From Photobacterium galatheae (GTDB lineage Bacteria; Pseudomonadota; Gammaproteobacteria; Enterobacterales; Vibrionaceae), in contig NZ_JMIB01000031.1 in the NCBI RefSeq assembly GCF_000695255.1, positions 1-64,000 on the forward strand: a stretch of DNA of 64,000 bases. Reading direction: 5' to 3'. The notes under the pieces are model-generated. The model was not told where the DNA came from. It did no database searches and was given only the letters and a program-made list of their open reading frames with translations. The translations under genes and the position numbers were made by a program. How positions within the stretch are numbered: the stretch's first letter is position 1; every line of letters starts with the position of its first letter. Positions 1 through 8,186 of the stretch are shown here, in pieces.

Positions 1-451
1 TATTGGGGGTCAGTTCAATTGCAGGGCTTTTTACTTTCTGCCGCCACCTCACTTCCCTCCCCCTTCTCTGAAAGTTTAAGAAATGAACAATCACCTACAG
101 AGATCAAGGTTTTCTACTTCTGTTCTAAACAATCAGTCAGAATTGACGCATTAGGCATACAGCATTGGACATGCTGACACTCAAAATCTAAAAAGAGTGG
201 CTCATTAGAAGGGAACACAACCTGTAACGATCGATAATAATCACTGATTTTAGCTTTGCTTACTTTTTGTCAAGCTAATTTTATATTTTTTGAGGTGTTT
301 CAAATCCCCGACAATTGCAGTATGTCACTCAATGGCTGTCATCTAGAGTTGAGTCAGACGTGTCATCAAAAGAAAAGCAGTCCACTGCTTCTGAACGTCT
401 GACAAAAGACGTCGTACACAATCTACATGCGTTTCGAGAGAGGGATGATTC
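1..451. other. Leader region without a recognised gene
   Basis: I see no coding region with a credible start here on either strand. The stretch is AT-rich and lies directly upstream of the aer-like gene, so it should hold that gene's promoter. I could not find a convincing sigma-28 or sigma-70 pair. The first bases may be the 3' flank of a gene outside the window. Confidence 0.4.
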
Positions 452-1996
452 ATGCGTAAAAATCGCCAGGTAACTGATCGTGAGGTCATGCTGGACACCA
501 ATGCTCAGTTAGTCACAACAACGGATCTGCAAGGTGTCATCACCTATGCAAACGAAGAGTTTGTCGCAATCAGTGGCTTTAGCAGTGAAGAGCTGGTTGG
601 GCAACACCACAATATTATCCGCCACCCGGATATGCCCAGAGCGGCCTTTGGCGATTTGTGGAGCCACCTCAAAGCAGAAAAGCCCTGGCGTGGTATTGTC
701 AAAAACCGTTGTAAAGATGGCAGTTTTTATTGGGTCGATGCCTATGTCACCCCGCTTTATGAGAACAACCAGGTTTGTGGTTATCAGTCTGTTCGCCGTA
801 AACCGACCCCAGCAATGATTCACACCGCAACACAGATCTATCAGCAACTGAACGATCAGAAAAACCCGTACGGCGTTCGATTATCCAGTTGGGCCAAACT
901 GGGCATTACCGCCTTCTTTACCGCATTGACCGCGGGTCTGACTCACTGGTATTTCCCTGGCTATGATTACCTCTCCGCTGCAATACCATTTATCTTCATT
1001 GCGATCCTTTGCCGGGGTGAATTTTTTGCAGTACCCCAATTTTTTCGTCAACTTTCAGAAGATTATGACGCCCTGACCCGCATCGTCTATTGTGGCAATG
1101 GCCCGACTTCCATTGCTGATTTTCACCTGAAACTCAACGATGCCAGGCTAAAAACGGTGCTGGGCCGTGTGGATGATGCCGCAACCACCATCCGGGAAGT
1201 CACCGATGAACTGACCGACGTCACCATTCATACCCGAGACTCCATCACCAATCAGGATAAAGACACACAACATATTGCATCCTCGATCAACCAAATGTCG
1301 TCCGTTGCCACAGAAATTGCTCAGAATACCCAGCTCACAACCGACAAGGTACTGACAGCGCAGCAAAAATGTGCCCAAACGACCAAAGTTCTTCAACTGA
1401 CTCAGGACAACATCAACGATCTGGCCCGGGACACAGAAAAAGCCGCCGAAACCGCTCAATCACTGGTCAAAGTTTCAGAGCAAATTGAAACCATGATGAT
1501 GGAAATTCAGGGTATCGCGGAACAGACCAACCTGTTGGCTTTGAATGCTGCCATTGAAGCTGCCCGTGCCGGTGATCAGGGCCGTGGTTTTGCCGTGGTC
1601 GCCGATGAAGTTCGCGCCTTATCACAACGTACTCATGGTGCCACAGAAAACATTCAGGCCAGCATCGTGAACATCAATGCCACCCTGAACCAATGGCAAT
1701 CGACCTCATCAGAAAGTATTGAAAAAACACAGCAGTGTGTATCCCACACCAATGACACCGCCGCGAGCATCATGGAAGTGGTGGCGATGGTCGATGAAAT
1801 TGCCGAGATATCGACGCAAATCGCGACCGCAGCAGAAGAACAGGGAGCAGTGGCCCAGGAAATCAGCAACAATGTTCACCAAATTTCCACGTCCTCTTCC
1901 AATAACCTGTCCATGATGACGCGCATGGAAGAAGCCGCGACGCAAATGCGCGAAAAAGTGACCTCTCTGGAGGGTCTGAGTAAATCTTTCGGATAA
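452..1996 (+). CDS. aer: Aer-like PAS domain methyl-accepting chemotaxis protein
   Basis: Energy or redox taxis receptor of the inner membrane, signalling through CheA/CheW. The N-terminal 120 residues are a PAS domain of the Aer type (motifs [24 protein letters not shown] and a closing YQSVRRKP), which in E. coli Aer binds FAD. A hydrophobic stretch at about residues 145-190 gives the membrane anchor, without a large periplasmic sensor. The C-terminal half is the coiled-coil signalling domain, with the conserved hairpin tip ([18 protein letters not shown] and [10 protein letters not shown]) near residues 355-390. The length of 514 is close to E. coli Aer (506). An AGAGGG ribosome site precedes the ATG. 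The gene is monocistronic and ends before a strong terminator. FAD binding is inferred from family resemblance; another PAS cofactor is possible. Confidence 0.9.
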   Translation: MRKNRQVTDREVMLDTNAQLVTTTDLQGVITYANEEFVAISGFSSEELVGQHHNIIRHPDMPRAAFGDLWSHLKAEKPWRGIVKNRCKDGSFYWVDAYVTPLYENNQVCGYQSVRRKPTPAMIHTATQIYQQLNDQKNPYGVRLSSWAKLGITAFFTALTAGLTHWYFPGYDYLSAAIPFIFIAILCRGEFFAVPQFFRQLSEDYDALTRIVYCGNGPTSIADFHLKLNDARLKTVLGRVDDAATTIREVTDELTDVTIHTRDSITNQDKDTQHIASSINQMSSVATEIAQNTQLTTDKVLTAQQKCAQTTKVLQLTQDNINDLARDTEKAAETAQSLVKVSEQIETMMMEIQGIAEQTNLLALNAAIEAARAGDQGRGFAVVADEVRALSQRTHGATENIQASIVNINATLNQWQSTSSESIEKTQQCVSHTNDTAASIMEVVAMVDEIAEISTQIATAAEEQGAVAQEISNNVHQISTSSSNNLSMMTRMEEAATQMREKVTSLEGLSKSFG

Positions 1997-2051
1997 ACCC
2001 GTTCAGTTCCCCCTGAAACCGCAGTGGCTTTCCGGTTACTGCATCTAAGAG

Positions 2052-2073
2052 AAAGGCCGCAGATGCGGCCTTT
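2052..2073. terminator. Bidirectional terminator between aer and the protease-nuclease gene
   Basis: A perfect 9-bp stem, AAAGGCCGC and GCGGCCTTT, with a four-base loop sits between two convergent genes. It carries short T-runs on both strands, so it can serve both transcripts. Confidence 0.85.
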
Positions 2074-2094
2074 GTTCTCTGAGCGGTTTACAAT

Positions 2095-4188
2095 TCAGGC
2101 AAATCCCAGGCTGAAATCGATTTGTTCAGCAAGATGCGGGAAATCAATCAATGGATTCCGGTTCCCCTGTACCGCAAAAATCGTACTATTCCGATGGCGC
2201 TCATAACGGCTGACCGGATGTTGCTGATGCCACTTCAGCAAAATATTCAGCCGATCCAGTTTCATCTCATTGTGATCATCACCAATGACAAACGGGTAAC
2301 GCAGCAAGAAATAGAGTGTTGCACGGGCAACTGCCCCGCGCCCGTTTTCCGGTTCAAACTTATTCCCTTCACGACGACCGCAAGCGGTATGCAACGATTC
2401 ATCCAGCGGATCAAACTGCCAGTAAGGAATATTACTTCTGAAACTGTTACAGTCGGGTTCACAGGCAAACAGATGGTGCATATCCGCCCGCATCGGGTTG
2501 CGTTTTTCAAACCAGGATTGCGGCACCACATGTTCACAATTGAACGGGAGTGAGGCTTCCAGTATATCTAACGCCTCTGCCCTTGCGGCTTCAGAGAGCA
2601 ACCCTTCCGATTCAACCTTCATCCGCATTTCCTGCGCATGCTGCTGAATCATAGCTTTCTCAGCACGAACCACCTCTTCAGGATCAAGCACTGTTCCGGA
2701 ATAGATATTTCTCAGTTTGCCGAATTCATGGCGATCAACAACCGGATACAAGTGCTCCAGACGGGCCTCTCGATAAGACAACTGCGTCGTATGTGTTTGA
2801 CTGAGCAATTTCGACAACGCTTTATACAAATCTTCCGGCGGCAGCGTCAGATCAACATTGGCGTAATAGATCTCTTGACTGACTTTATCCGCATCAGGGT
2901 CGTAATAATCAAGTCGGGTCCGGTCTGGGGGACTGTCCGGAATGTGATCTGCGTGTGTACCTGAAATGACAATCGGAGGTTCCCGGCGTTCTGCATCTTT
3001 AACAACATGCGTTCCGGGGTGCTGGGTTCCCAACAGGCTGAGACGCAGCTTTTCTTCGGTCATCGGCGCAATATTGATCCGCAAATACAAGTTCGTTGAA
3101 TCCTGCCCGTCATGACCAACCACTTGTGTGTTCGGTTGAAGTTGCGGATGAACGGTCGATTCAACATCACCTGTCGGCGGTGTTGCCGTGAAAATGGCCT
3201 GATAGAGTTGTTGCGCTGAAGCAGTCATGCCAGTCACAACGTCATCCGTTTTTTTCAGAATTTCGCTGATACGAACCCCTTCATTGGCCTCCCAGTGGAT
3301 TTGCCCCTGCGTCATCGGATTACCGTCCCAGACACTGCCATCGATCAGCAAAATATTCCCGCGTTCATCCCGCTTGGGTTTACCAGCATGGTGAAGCGCC
3401 ACTACATCCCACGCATCATTACAGACAGGTGAGCCGGATGACCCCTGCTGGGTATCGGTCACGTAATGCAGGAACGGTCCTTCCTTGCCAATAATTTTAT
3501 TTTGACGCACAGAGATCTGTTTCGGCTCCCCGAGCGGATGCTGAATGATGTTCACGTGTTCGCCGACCAGTGCCTTCCCCGTCTGCCGGATGAGCGGGTT
3601 AAATCCATAATCGGCAATTCGGTCCCCTTGTGAATTCACCGCTTCGACAGCGACCAAGGTGAAATCTAAGTGCTCGTCTGTAAAAAAGAATGTATCTGGT
3701 AACAGCCGGAAAAAAGAAGACTGACTCATACCGGCAGACGTTAGCCGAAAGTTCATCTCCAACATACTGAACCGGGCCGTCGTTTCATTTTCCAGCACAT
3801 GGTTATTGGTCATCATCAGCCGGGGGGATACCATAAAGCCCGTGCCATGACCAATCAGTCCAAATTCAGACCGGACATTCACCCGGCCAACGGTTTTCGC
3901 AATCCGTGCCCCCCGATATAAGAAAGAAATGGGTAGTAATTCATTAAACAAGATAATTCGTTCCAGCAAACTGCCATGACGATCGTCCAAATCAATTAAT
4001 TTTTCATCTTCTCTTTCCTGAGTAATATTCTTTAATCTGAACATTACCCGTTCTTTCTCTTCGACCGACTGCCAGCTTTTCTTCCCTTTCAGCACATTAT
4101 CCAGTTGATTCAATTGTGCATCTACATCTGGAATTCGTTTTTCCACTTCACTCAGCAGCTTATAATATGATTTCGTACGTTCTTTCAT
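2095..4188 (-). CDS. Trypsin-like serine protease fused to an endonuclease I (His-Me finger) domain
   Basis: A two-domain protein of about 697 residues. Residues 1-75 are charged and probably helical. Residues 110-310 form a chymotrypsin-fold peptidase with the full triad: His near 130 in TNNHVLE, Asp near 175 in HLDFTLV, and Ser near 251 in QGSSGSP. Residues 475-697 match the endonuclease I/Bsn family, with the catalytic His near 553 in NCEHVVPQSWF followed by MRADMHHL, a CNSFRSNIPYW block and a conserved C-terminal region. No signal peptide or membrane segment is visible, so it is likely cytoplasmic, unlike most members of either family, which are secreted. The ATG at 4188 is preferred over the GTG one codon earlier because AAGGG lies seven bases before it. 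It stands alone, beside an AT-rich accessory region. The role is unknown; a protease that activates or exposes a nuclease, as in defence or self-killing proteins, is inference. Confidence 0.85.
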   Translation of the reverse strand: MKERTKSYYKLLSEVEKRIPDVDAQLNQLDNVLKGKKSWQSVEEKERVMFRLKNITQEREDEKLIDLDDRHGSLLERIILFNELLPISFLYRGARIAKTVGRVNVRSEFGLIGHGTGFMVSPRLMMTNNHVLENETTARFSMLEMNFRLTSAGMSQSSFFRLLPDTFFFTDEHLDFTLVAVEAVNSQGDRIADYGFNPLIRQTGKALVGEHVNIIQHPLGEPKQISVRQNKIIGKEGPFLHYVTDTQQGSSGSPVCNDAWDVVALHHAGKPKRDERGNILLIDGSVWDGNPMTQGQIHWEANEGVRISEILKKTDDVVTGMTASAQQLYQAIFTATPPTGDVESTVHPQLQPNTQVVGHDGQDSTNLYLRINIAPMTEEKLRLSLLGTQHPGTHVVKDAERREPPIVISGTHADHIPDSPPDRTRLDYYDPDADKVSQEIYYANVDLTLPPEDLYKALSKLLSQTHTTQLSYREARLEHLYPVVDRHEFGKLRNIYSGTVLDPEEVVRAEKAMIQQHAQEMRMKVESEGLLSEAARAEALDILEASLPFNCEHVVPQSWFEKRNPMRADMHHLFACEPDCNSFRSNIPYWQFDPLDESLHTACGRREGNKFEPENGRGAVARATLYFLLRYPFVIGDDHNEMKLDRLNILLKWHQQHPVSRYERHRNSTIFAVQGNRNPLIDFPHLAEQIDFSLGFA

Positions 4189-4565
4189 CACCTAGCCCTT
4201 CATGCTGCAAACTGAACATTGCAAACCACTGACACCAGAGATTTCAAGCACTGAAACGATGCCATTGGGAGGAGTATTACAGCCTAATGGCCGTGGGAGT
4301 CTCTTAAGTTTGATAATCCTTTCACACAATACAAAATCAAGCAGGTTCACTTATAAAACCCCTCATTTTTCAACGACTCATTATAAATAATTATTTAACC
4401 TAACATATTAACTCCTATCATCGATATCATTTCGCCATACCTCGAACAAACAACAATGTAAACAAGCACCTGAACAGAAATCAGCAATTCTCACAATAGA
4501 AACAATAAAGTAAGATGAATTATATTATCTATTTTATATGATAACCCTAAAGGCTAGTAAATATT
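4189..4565. other. AT-rich intergenic region
   Basis: Divergent upstream region for the protease-nuclease gene (minus strand) and the 827-residue membrane protein gene (plus strand). Base composition changes here from moderate GC to strongly AT-rich, marking the left edge of the accessory stretch. I see no gene in it; short reading frames lack ribosome sites. Confidence 0.5.
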
Positions 4566-7049
4566 ATGGTCAATGAAGATGATCTCCATATCCTAGAGAC
4601 GCAGATTAATCACTCTGCAAATGAAATTCGATTCATTCTCTTATTTCTTCTAATTGCAGAGGTGTTTATATTAATCACCCTTTCAGGAATTTCCGATCTA
4701 CAACTATTGATGCGAAAAGACATGTATGCTATTCCATTTTTAGGATTCAGCGTGGACGTTGTAAACTTTTTTATTTTTGCACCTCTCTTTATTGTCACCT
4801 TAACCTATATTGTAAACTCATCACTTTTTGAACATTGTAAGATTCTTAAGTTATTTGAAAACAATAGCCATGAGACTAAAAACATAAAAACAAACTTTAT
4901 AAACAGAATATATTGCCACAATAACTCATTAGAAAAGAACTTAATAATTATCAGTATTTCAGCTCTTACATGCATCACCCCTAATTATATACAGTTTTAT
5001 TTGATGGCACGATTCCTTGATTATCAAAGCTGGATAATTAGCCTCTACCACCTCTTAATTATAACTACCACCACATTCATTTCCATTTACTTTTGGATTA
5101 GAACATCAAACGAAAACCTCATGAATGAGAGCTACAATGATCTAAAAAAAACTTTATCATACATACGAAAAAATATATATTTAAAAGGCATTGAAAATAG
5201 TCCGAGATTACCTGCCCCTATAAATTACCTCATGACTATAATCTTGTTTTTTTTATTCAATTACTTTCACTCACTATTAATAAAACACTACGACTTCACA
5301 ATTAATGATACTATCAAAATTTATAGTACAATAAACTTAAAAAACCTGCATACAATAATAAACCCCAATTACTCAATGTTTATAATCAATCTAATTTCAG
5401 TTATTTCAATATCAATTGTATACAGGCGACTTCACTCTACAACAATCGCACTTATAATACTCTTTGCCTTCATAGAATTTATATTTTTTCTGAAAAGAGA
5501 TGATATTATATCCAATGTAAACACAATTATACACCACATAAACAACATGGGATACATATACCTAATCATTATAGCTTCATCCATTGCTTACAAGTCAAAG
5601 TTTATTCGATTAACAATCTACAAATTATTATATAAAAAAACATATAATTATAGAAAAACAAAGTTAAGTGAAATATGCTTTTCAGGCATAGAGCTATGGA
5701 ATTTCATTGAGATATCAATGATCCTAACATTAATAATATGCTCATTTTTTTTATTCATGATTCTAATAACACTACTAACATTTGGTAAATTTCACTCGAC
5801 ACATCTTTCTTTTATTAACGATATCTATCCAAGAATAGATGTCTCTGACAAACAAGTATTTGAGCTATCAAAATCATCAAATCTTTTTGAAATAAACAAT
5901 CTTGATAGTTATGAATTCACTCAAAGTATAAAAACATTAAGAGGTTGTGTTAGTTATAGCAATGAAACCTGTCATTACATTGATCCGATAAAAATAAAAA
6001 ACAGAAATCTATTGTTTGCAAATTTTTCAATGAGTAAAATGTATCAAGTTGAAATAACTAATAGTGATTTAAGGTTTAGCAATTTCTATAAATCTCATTT
6101 AGAAGGTTCTAAAATTCATTTCAGTAACCTTAGTAGTTCGAACTTCACCCTTGCTTTTCTACAAGGTTCTGAATTCCTACAAGTGATATGGGATAATTCA
6201 AAATTAATGTATACTAATTTATCTGAATCCGGAATATACGCATCTAGCCTAATAGACGTAAACATGTGCCATGTCTCACTAAATTACTCAAGCATAAGAG
6301 AAAATAAAATATCTTGTTCATCAGAACAAAATATCGATAAAAATTGTAACTGCAACATAAGCATTTCAAATTTTTCCCCATTAATTATAATTGACAATAA
6401 AATTTCCAATTTAAGTATAAACTTCTTAGACAATAAAAACAAAAGCAACCCTATAATACTATTTCGTAACAATAAAAAAATTGATGGTCCTGAAAATTCC
6501 GCCGTGGAGTTTAACATGCGAATGGGTTTTAACTCAGGGTTAATATACATTACAGAAAGTGATTATAAAATAACGACCGCAGATTCAGAAAATTTAAATA
6601 ACTTCCAAAAAAAACTCGAATCAAAATTAATTCCATTCACTGAAACTTCTTCCAATGAAACTTTTTCAAGCCTCAAAGAAAAATATATTAATCATATCCA
6701 TAATAATTTCAACCACAACTCTCCACCTCAAACACACCTTTATATTATAATGATATTAAGCAGCGTGTTATACAACTCTTTGAGTCATAATGAAATACGC
6801 TACAATCTTATTGGAGCTGAGTCGGAATTAATACAGCTTCTATTTTGTAAATTTTATAAATCCAGTAATAAAACATTCGAAACAGAGCAAATCATTAACT
6901 ATTACAAGCAAATCATTAACAATAACCGTCATCTTGAACAAAATAAAAAAGATTTACTAATAGAAAATATATTTACACCTAGTGAAACAAATATTGATTG
7001 CTTCAAAGAATACATAAACAAAAAAACTAATGGGGCAAAACCCCATTAG
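4566..7049 (+). CDS. AT-rich polytopic membrane protein with pentapeptide-like repeats
   Basis: An 827-residue protein of unknown function. About nine hydrophobic segments lie in the first 430 residues (for example near 21-42, 58-83, 125-150, 155-180, 215-240, 270-290, 295-315, 330-350 and 385-415). A soluble region follows. From about 490 to 590 it shows pentapeptide-like repeats (NLLFANFSMS, NSDLRFSNF, SNLSSSNF, KLMYTNLSES), which in known proteins fold as a right-handed quadrilateral helix. The last 150 residues are polar, asparagine- and lysine-rich. Codon use is strongly A/T-biased, unlike aer, ygiQ or the ect genes, which suggests horizontal acquisition. It is convergent with two small secreted-peptide genes and shares a terminator with them. 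Alternatives include a transporter, an immunity protein or a signalling membrane protein; nothing in the sequence decides. Confidence 0.75.
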   Translation: MVNEDDLHILETQINHSANEIRFILLFLLIAEVFILITLSGISDLQLLMRKDMYAIPFLGFSVDVVNFFIFAPLFIVTLTYIVNSSLFEHCKILKLFENNSHETKNIKTNFINRIYCHNNSLEKNLIIISISALTCITPNYIQFYLMARFLDYQSWIISLYHLLIITTTTFISIYFWIRTSNENLMNESYNDLKKTLSYIRKNIYLKGIENSPRLPAPINYLMTIILFFLFNYFHSLLIKHYDFTINDTIKIYSTINLKNLHTIINPNYSMFIINLISVISISIVYRRLHSTTIALIILFAFIEFIFFLKRDDIISNVNTIIHHINNMGYIYLIIIASSIAYKSKFIRLTIYKLLYKKTYNYRKTKLSEICFSGIELWNFIEISMILTLIICSFFLFMILITLLTFGKFHSTHLSFINDIYPRIDVSDKQVFELSKSSNLFEINNLDSYEFTQSIKTLRGCVSYSNETCHYIDPIKIKNRNLLFANFSMSKMYQVEITNSDLRFSNFYKSHLEGSKIHFSNLSSSNFTLAFLQGSEFLQVIWDNSKLMYTNLSESGIYASSLIDVNMCHVSLNYSSIRENKISCSSEQNIDKNCNCNISISNFSPLIIIDNKISNLSINFLDNKNKSNPIILFRNNKKIDGPENSAVEFNMRMGFNSGLIYITESDYKITTADSENLNNFQKKLESKLIPFTETSSNETFSSLKEKYINHIHNNFNHNSPPQTHLYIIMILSSVLYNSLSHNEIRYNLIGAESELIQLLFCKFYKSSNKTFETEQIINYYKQIINNNRHLEQNKKDLLIENIFTPSETNIDCFKEYINKKTNGAKPH

Positions 7050-7052
7050 TTT
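7024..7052. terminator. Bidirectional terminator overlapping a stop codon
   Basis: A 12-bp perfect stem (AAACTAATGGGG with CCCCATTAGTTT) around a CAAAA loop covers the last codons of the 827-residue gene and abuts the stop of the convergent peptide gene. Both strands end in A/T runs. Confidence 0.8.
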
Positions 7053-7191
7053 ATAGTTTACAACAATTATTATTATTACAACGTACCCACCCATCCGGGC
7101 ATGCACTTGCAGTAAAGCTTATAGGCGTACAAGTCAAAGCGATCAGTGCGATTAGAATCAATAACTTTTTGTTTCCTCTTAATTTGACCAT
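7051..7191 (-). CDS. Small secreted four-cysteine peptide, copy 1
   Basis: A 46-residue precursor. Positively charged start (MVKLRGNKK), a hydrophobic core (LLILIALIALTC) and an ASA-type signal peptidase site just before residue 31 give a 16-residue mature peptide that begins CPDGWVRC and ends NCCKL. Its cysteines fall at mature positions 1, 8, 13 and 14 (C-x6-C-x4-C-C), which would allow two disulfides. The ATG at 7191 is chosen over an upstream one because AGAGGA lies eight bases before it and the same arrangement occurs in copy 2. A lipoprotein reading (cysteine after ASA) is possible but the residue at -3 is atypical. I do not recognise the family. Candidates are a bacteriocin-like or toxin-like peptide or a signal. 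Confidence 0.7.
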   Translation of the reverse strand: MVKLRGNKKLLILIALIALTCTPISFTASACPDGWVRCNNNNCCKL

Positions 7192-7300
7192 CACTCTGTC
7201 CTCTTGCTGATTCAAATACAACACCTTATGCAATAAGTATGATACTGAAAGTTGACTATTTCCAGTTCGTGATTTTAGGGTTTATTTTAAGGCACTTACG
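7192..7300 (-). promoter_or_regulatory. Upstream region of peptide copy 1, duplicated at 7588-7690
   Basis: About 100 bases upstream of the first peptide gene match those upstream of the second (shared blocks include CTGTCCTCTTGCTG, AATAAGTATGAT or its variant, and GGGTTTATTTTAA on the plus strand). The duplication therefore covered gene, ribosome site and promoter together, and both copies are probably expressed from similar promoters. I could not fix the -35 and -10 boxes. Confidence 0.5.
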
Positions 7301-7320
7301 ACTTGGGGATACACTATCAG

Positions 7321-7450
7321 GAAAGACACATCAAGGAAAAGTCATTACTCCTCATTCCAGCTCCAATGAATTCATATCAGAGCCTTTTCAAAGAAATAAA
7401 CCAACCGTATTACGGTTTCAATTGCGAATATTTCTGTCCTCGCAGTTTAT
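7321..7450 (+). repeat. 130-bp direct repeat, left copy
   Basis: This block matches 10981-11110 at an offset of 3660 bases. Over the final 110 aligned bases I count 11 differences and no gaps. In the right copy the block encodes an open frame with an ATG; in this copy the ATG is changed and the frame runs on, so this one looks like the decayed member. It lies between the two cysteine-peptide genes. Confidence 0.85.
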
Positions 7451-7587
7451 ATTTTACAACAATGCCCACCGTGACACGGCACCCATCCATCCGGGCATGC
7501 ACTTGCTGTAAAACTAATTGGCGCACAAGTCAAAGCGATCAGTGTGATTAGAATCAATAACTTTTTGTTACCTCTTGATTTGACCAT
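7447..7587 (-). CDS. Small secreted four-cysteine peptide, copy 2
   Basis: A 46-residue paralogue of the gene at 7051-7191, read as MVKSRGNKK, a hydrophobic core, ASA and a mature part starting CPDGWVPC and ending HCCKI. The first 30 residues differ from copy 1 at three positions, while the 16-residue mature part differs at six, yet all four cysteines stay (C-x6-C-x4-C-C). The four residues between cysteines 2 and 3 are NNNN in copy 1 and HGGH here. The same AGAGGACAG ribosome site precedes the ATG. A conserved leader with a varied, cysteine-framed mature peptide is the pattern of secreted toxin or bacteriocin families; that function is inference. Confidence 0.7.
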   Translation of the reverse strand: MVKSRGNKKLLILITLIALTCAPISFTASACPDGWVPCHGGHCCKI

Positions 7588-7727
7588 CACTCTGTCCTCT
7601 TGCTGGTTTAAGAACAACACTTTACTCAGTAAGTATGATGCTGAAAGCGGGTTGTTTCCAGTTTGTATTTTTTGGGTTTATTTTAAATCACTTACTGTTG
7701 GATGACTCCTGATCGTCAGCATGTCAT

Positions 7728-7814
7728 CTAAAATACGCATAAAAACACATATTGATTACAAGAAAGACGGCTACAACGCATTAAATTGCTACCCAAAGTA
7801 CTGGGCTGAATGCC
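7728..7814 (+). pseudogene. Decayed 5' fragment of ygiQ
   Basis: The block TACTGGGCTGAATGC with the bases before it (7780-7814) matches the start of the intact ygiQ at 11409-11442, the part coding [11 protein letters not shown], with a one-base shift. Further upstream, CTAAAATACGCA resembles CTAAAATATGCA around the ygiQ start codon. Extra bases lie between the two matches and no frame remains. It follows the left 130-bp repeat as the intact ygiQ follows the right one, so a repeat-plus-ygiQ-leader segment was duplicated. Confidence 0.5.
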
Positions 7815-8186
7815 TTAGTAATTTCCCCTGAAGCCGCGTGAATCAACGATATCAACGTAAGACACTAATATAAAACAGTTTCTCTTGCCTTCCTTGATTG
7901 TTCACACCCGTTTTCATTTGCCTCTTTTTTGTCCCCATCAGCACATTTCGAACGATTTTTCGAAGCGTTTGCCCCTTTTTTGCCCCCATAATTCCAGGTC
8001 AGACAGACGACAAAGCCTGAGCCAGATTTCATTAGATTTTCCTGTCTTCCCTTTGTAAGACTTATCCCACCAAAAGATAAACTTCTAACAAGGTTCTGGA
8101 CAGAAATGAGTTGAAAAATTCGATTTTATCAACTCATTATCATTAGATAAACTTATGATGAAACCATAAATGATTGGTAGTAAAAA
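7815..8186. other. Intergenic region without a recognised gene
   Basis: No credible coding region is visible. It contains T-runs followed by C-runs (TTTTTTGTCCCC and TTTTTTGCCCCC about 60 bases apart) and a near-palindrome CGAACGATTTTTCGAAGCG. It lies between the ygiQ remnant and the 3' end of the ATPase gene and may contain a recombination junction. Confidence 0.4.

Noticed and set aside
4202-4390. A 62-residue plus-strand frame before the 827-residue gene
   Set aside because: No ribosome site, no hydrophobic or domain signal, and base composition that shifts within the frame.
7239-7551. Two overlapping plus-strand frames of 82-90 residues across the peptide region
   Set aside because: They run antisense to the second cysteine-peptide gene and through the left repeat, have no ribosome site, and no consistent similarity to anything.
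7815-8186. Integrase attachment site next to the ygiQ remnant
   Set aside because: No integrase or recombinase gene is present and no short exact repeat flanks the segment beyond the 130-bp repeat.
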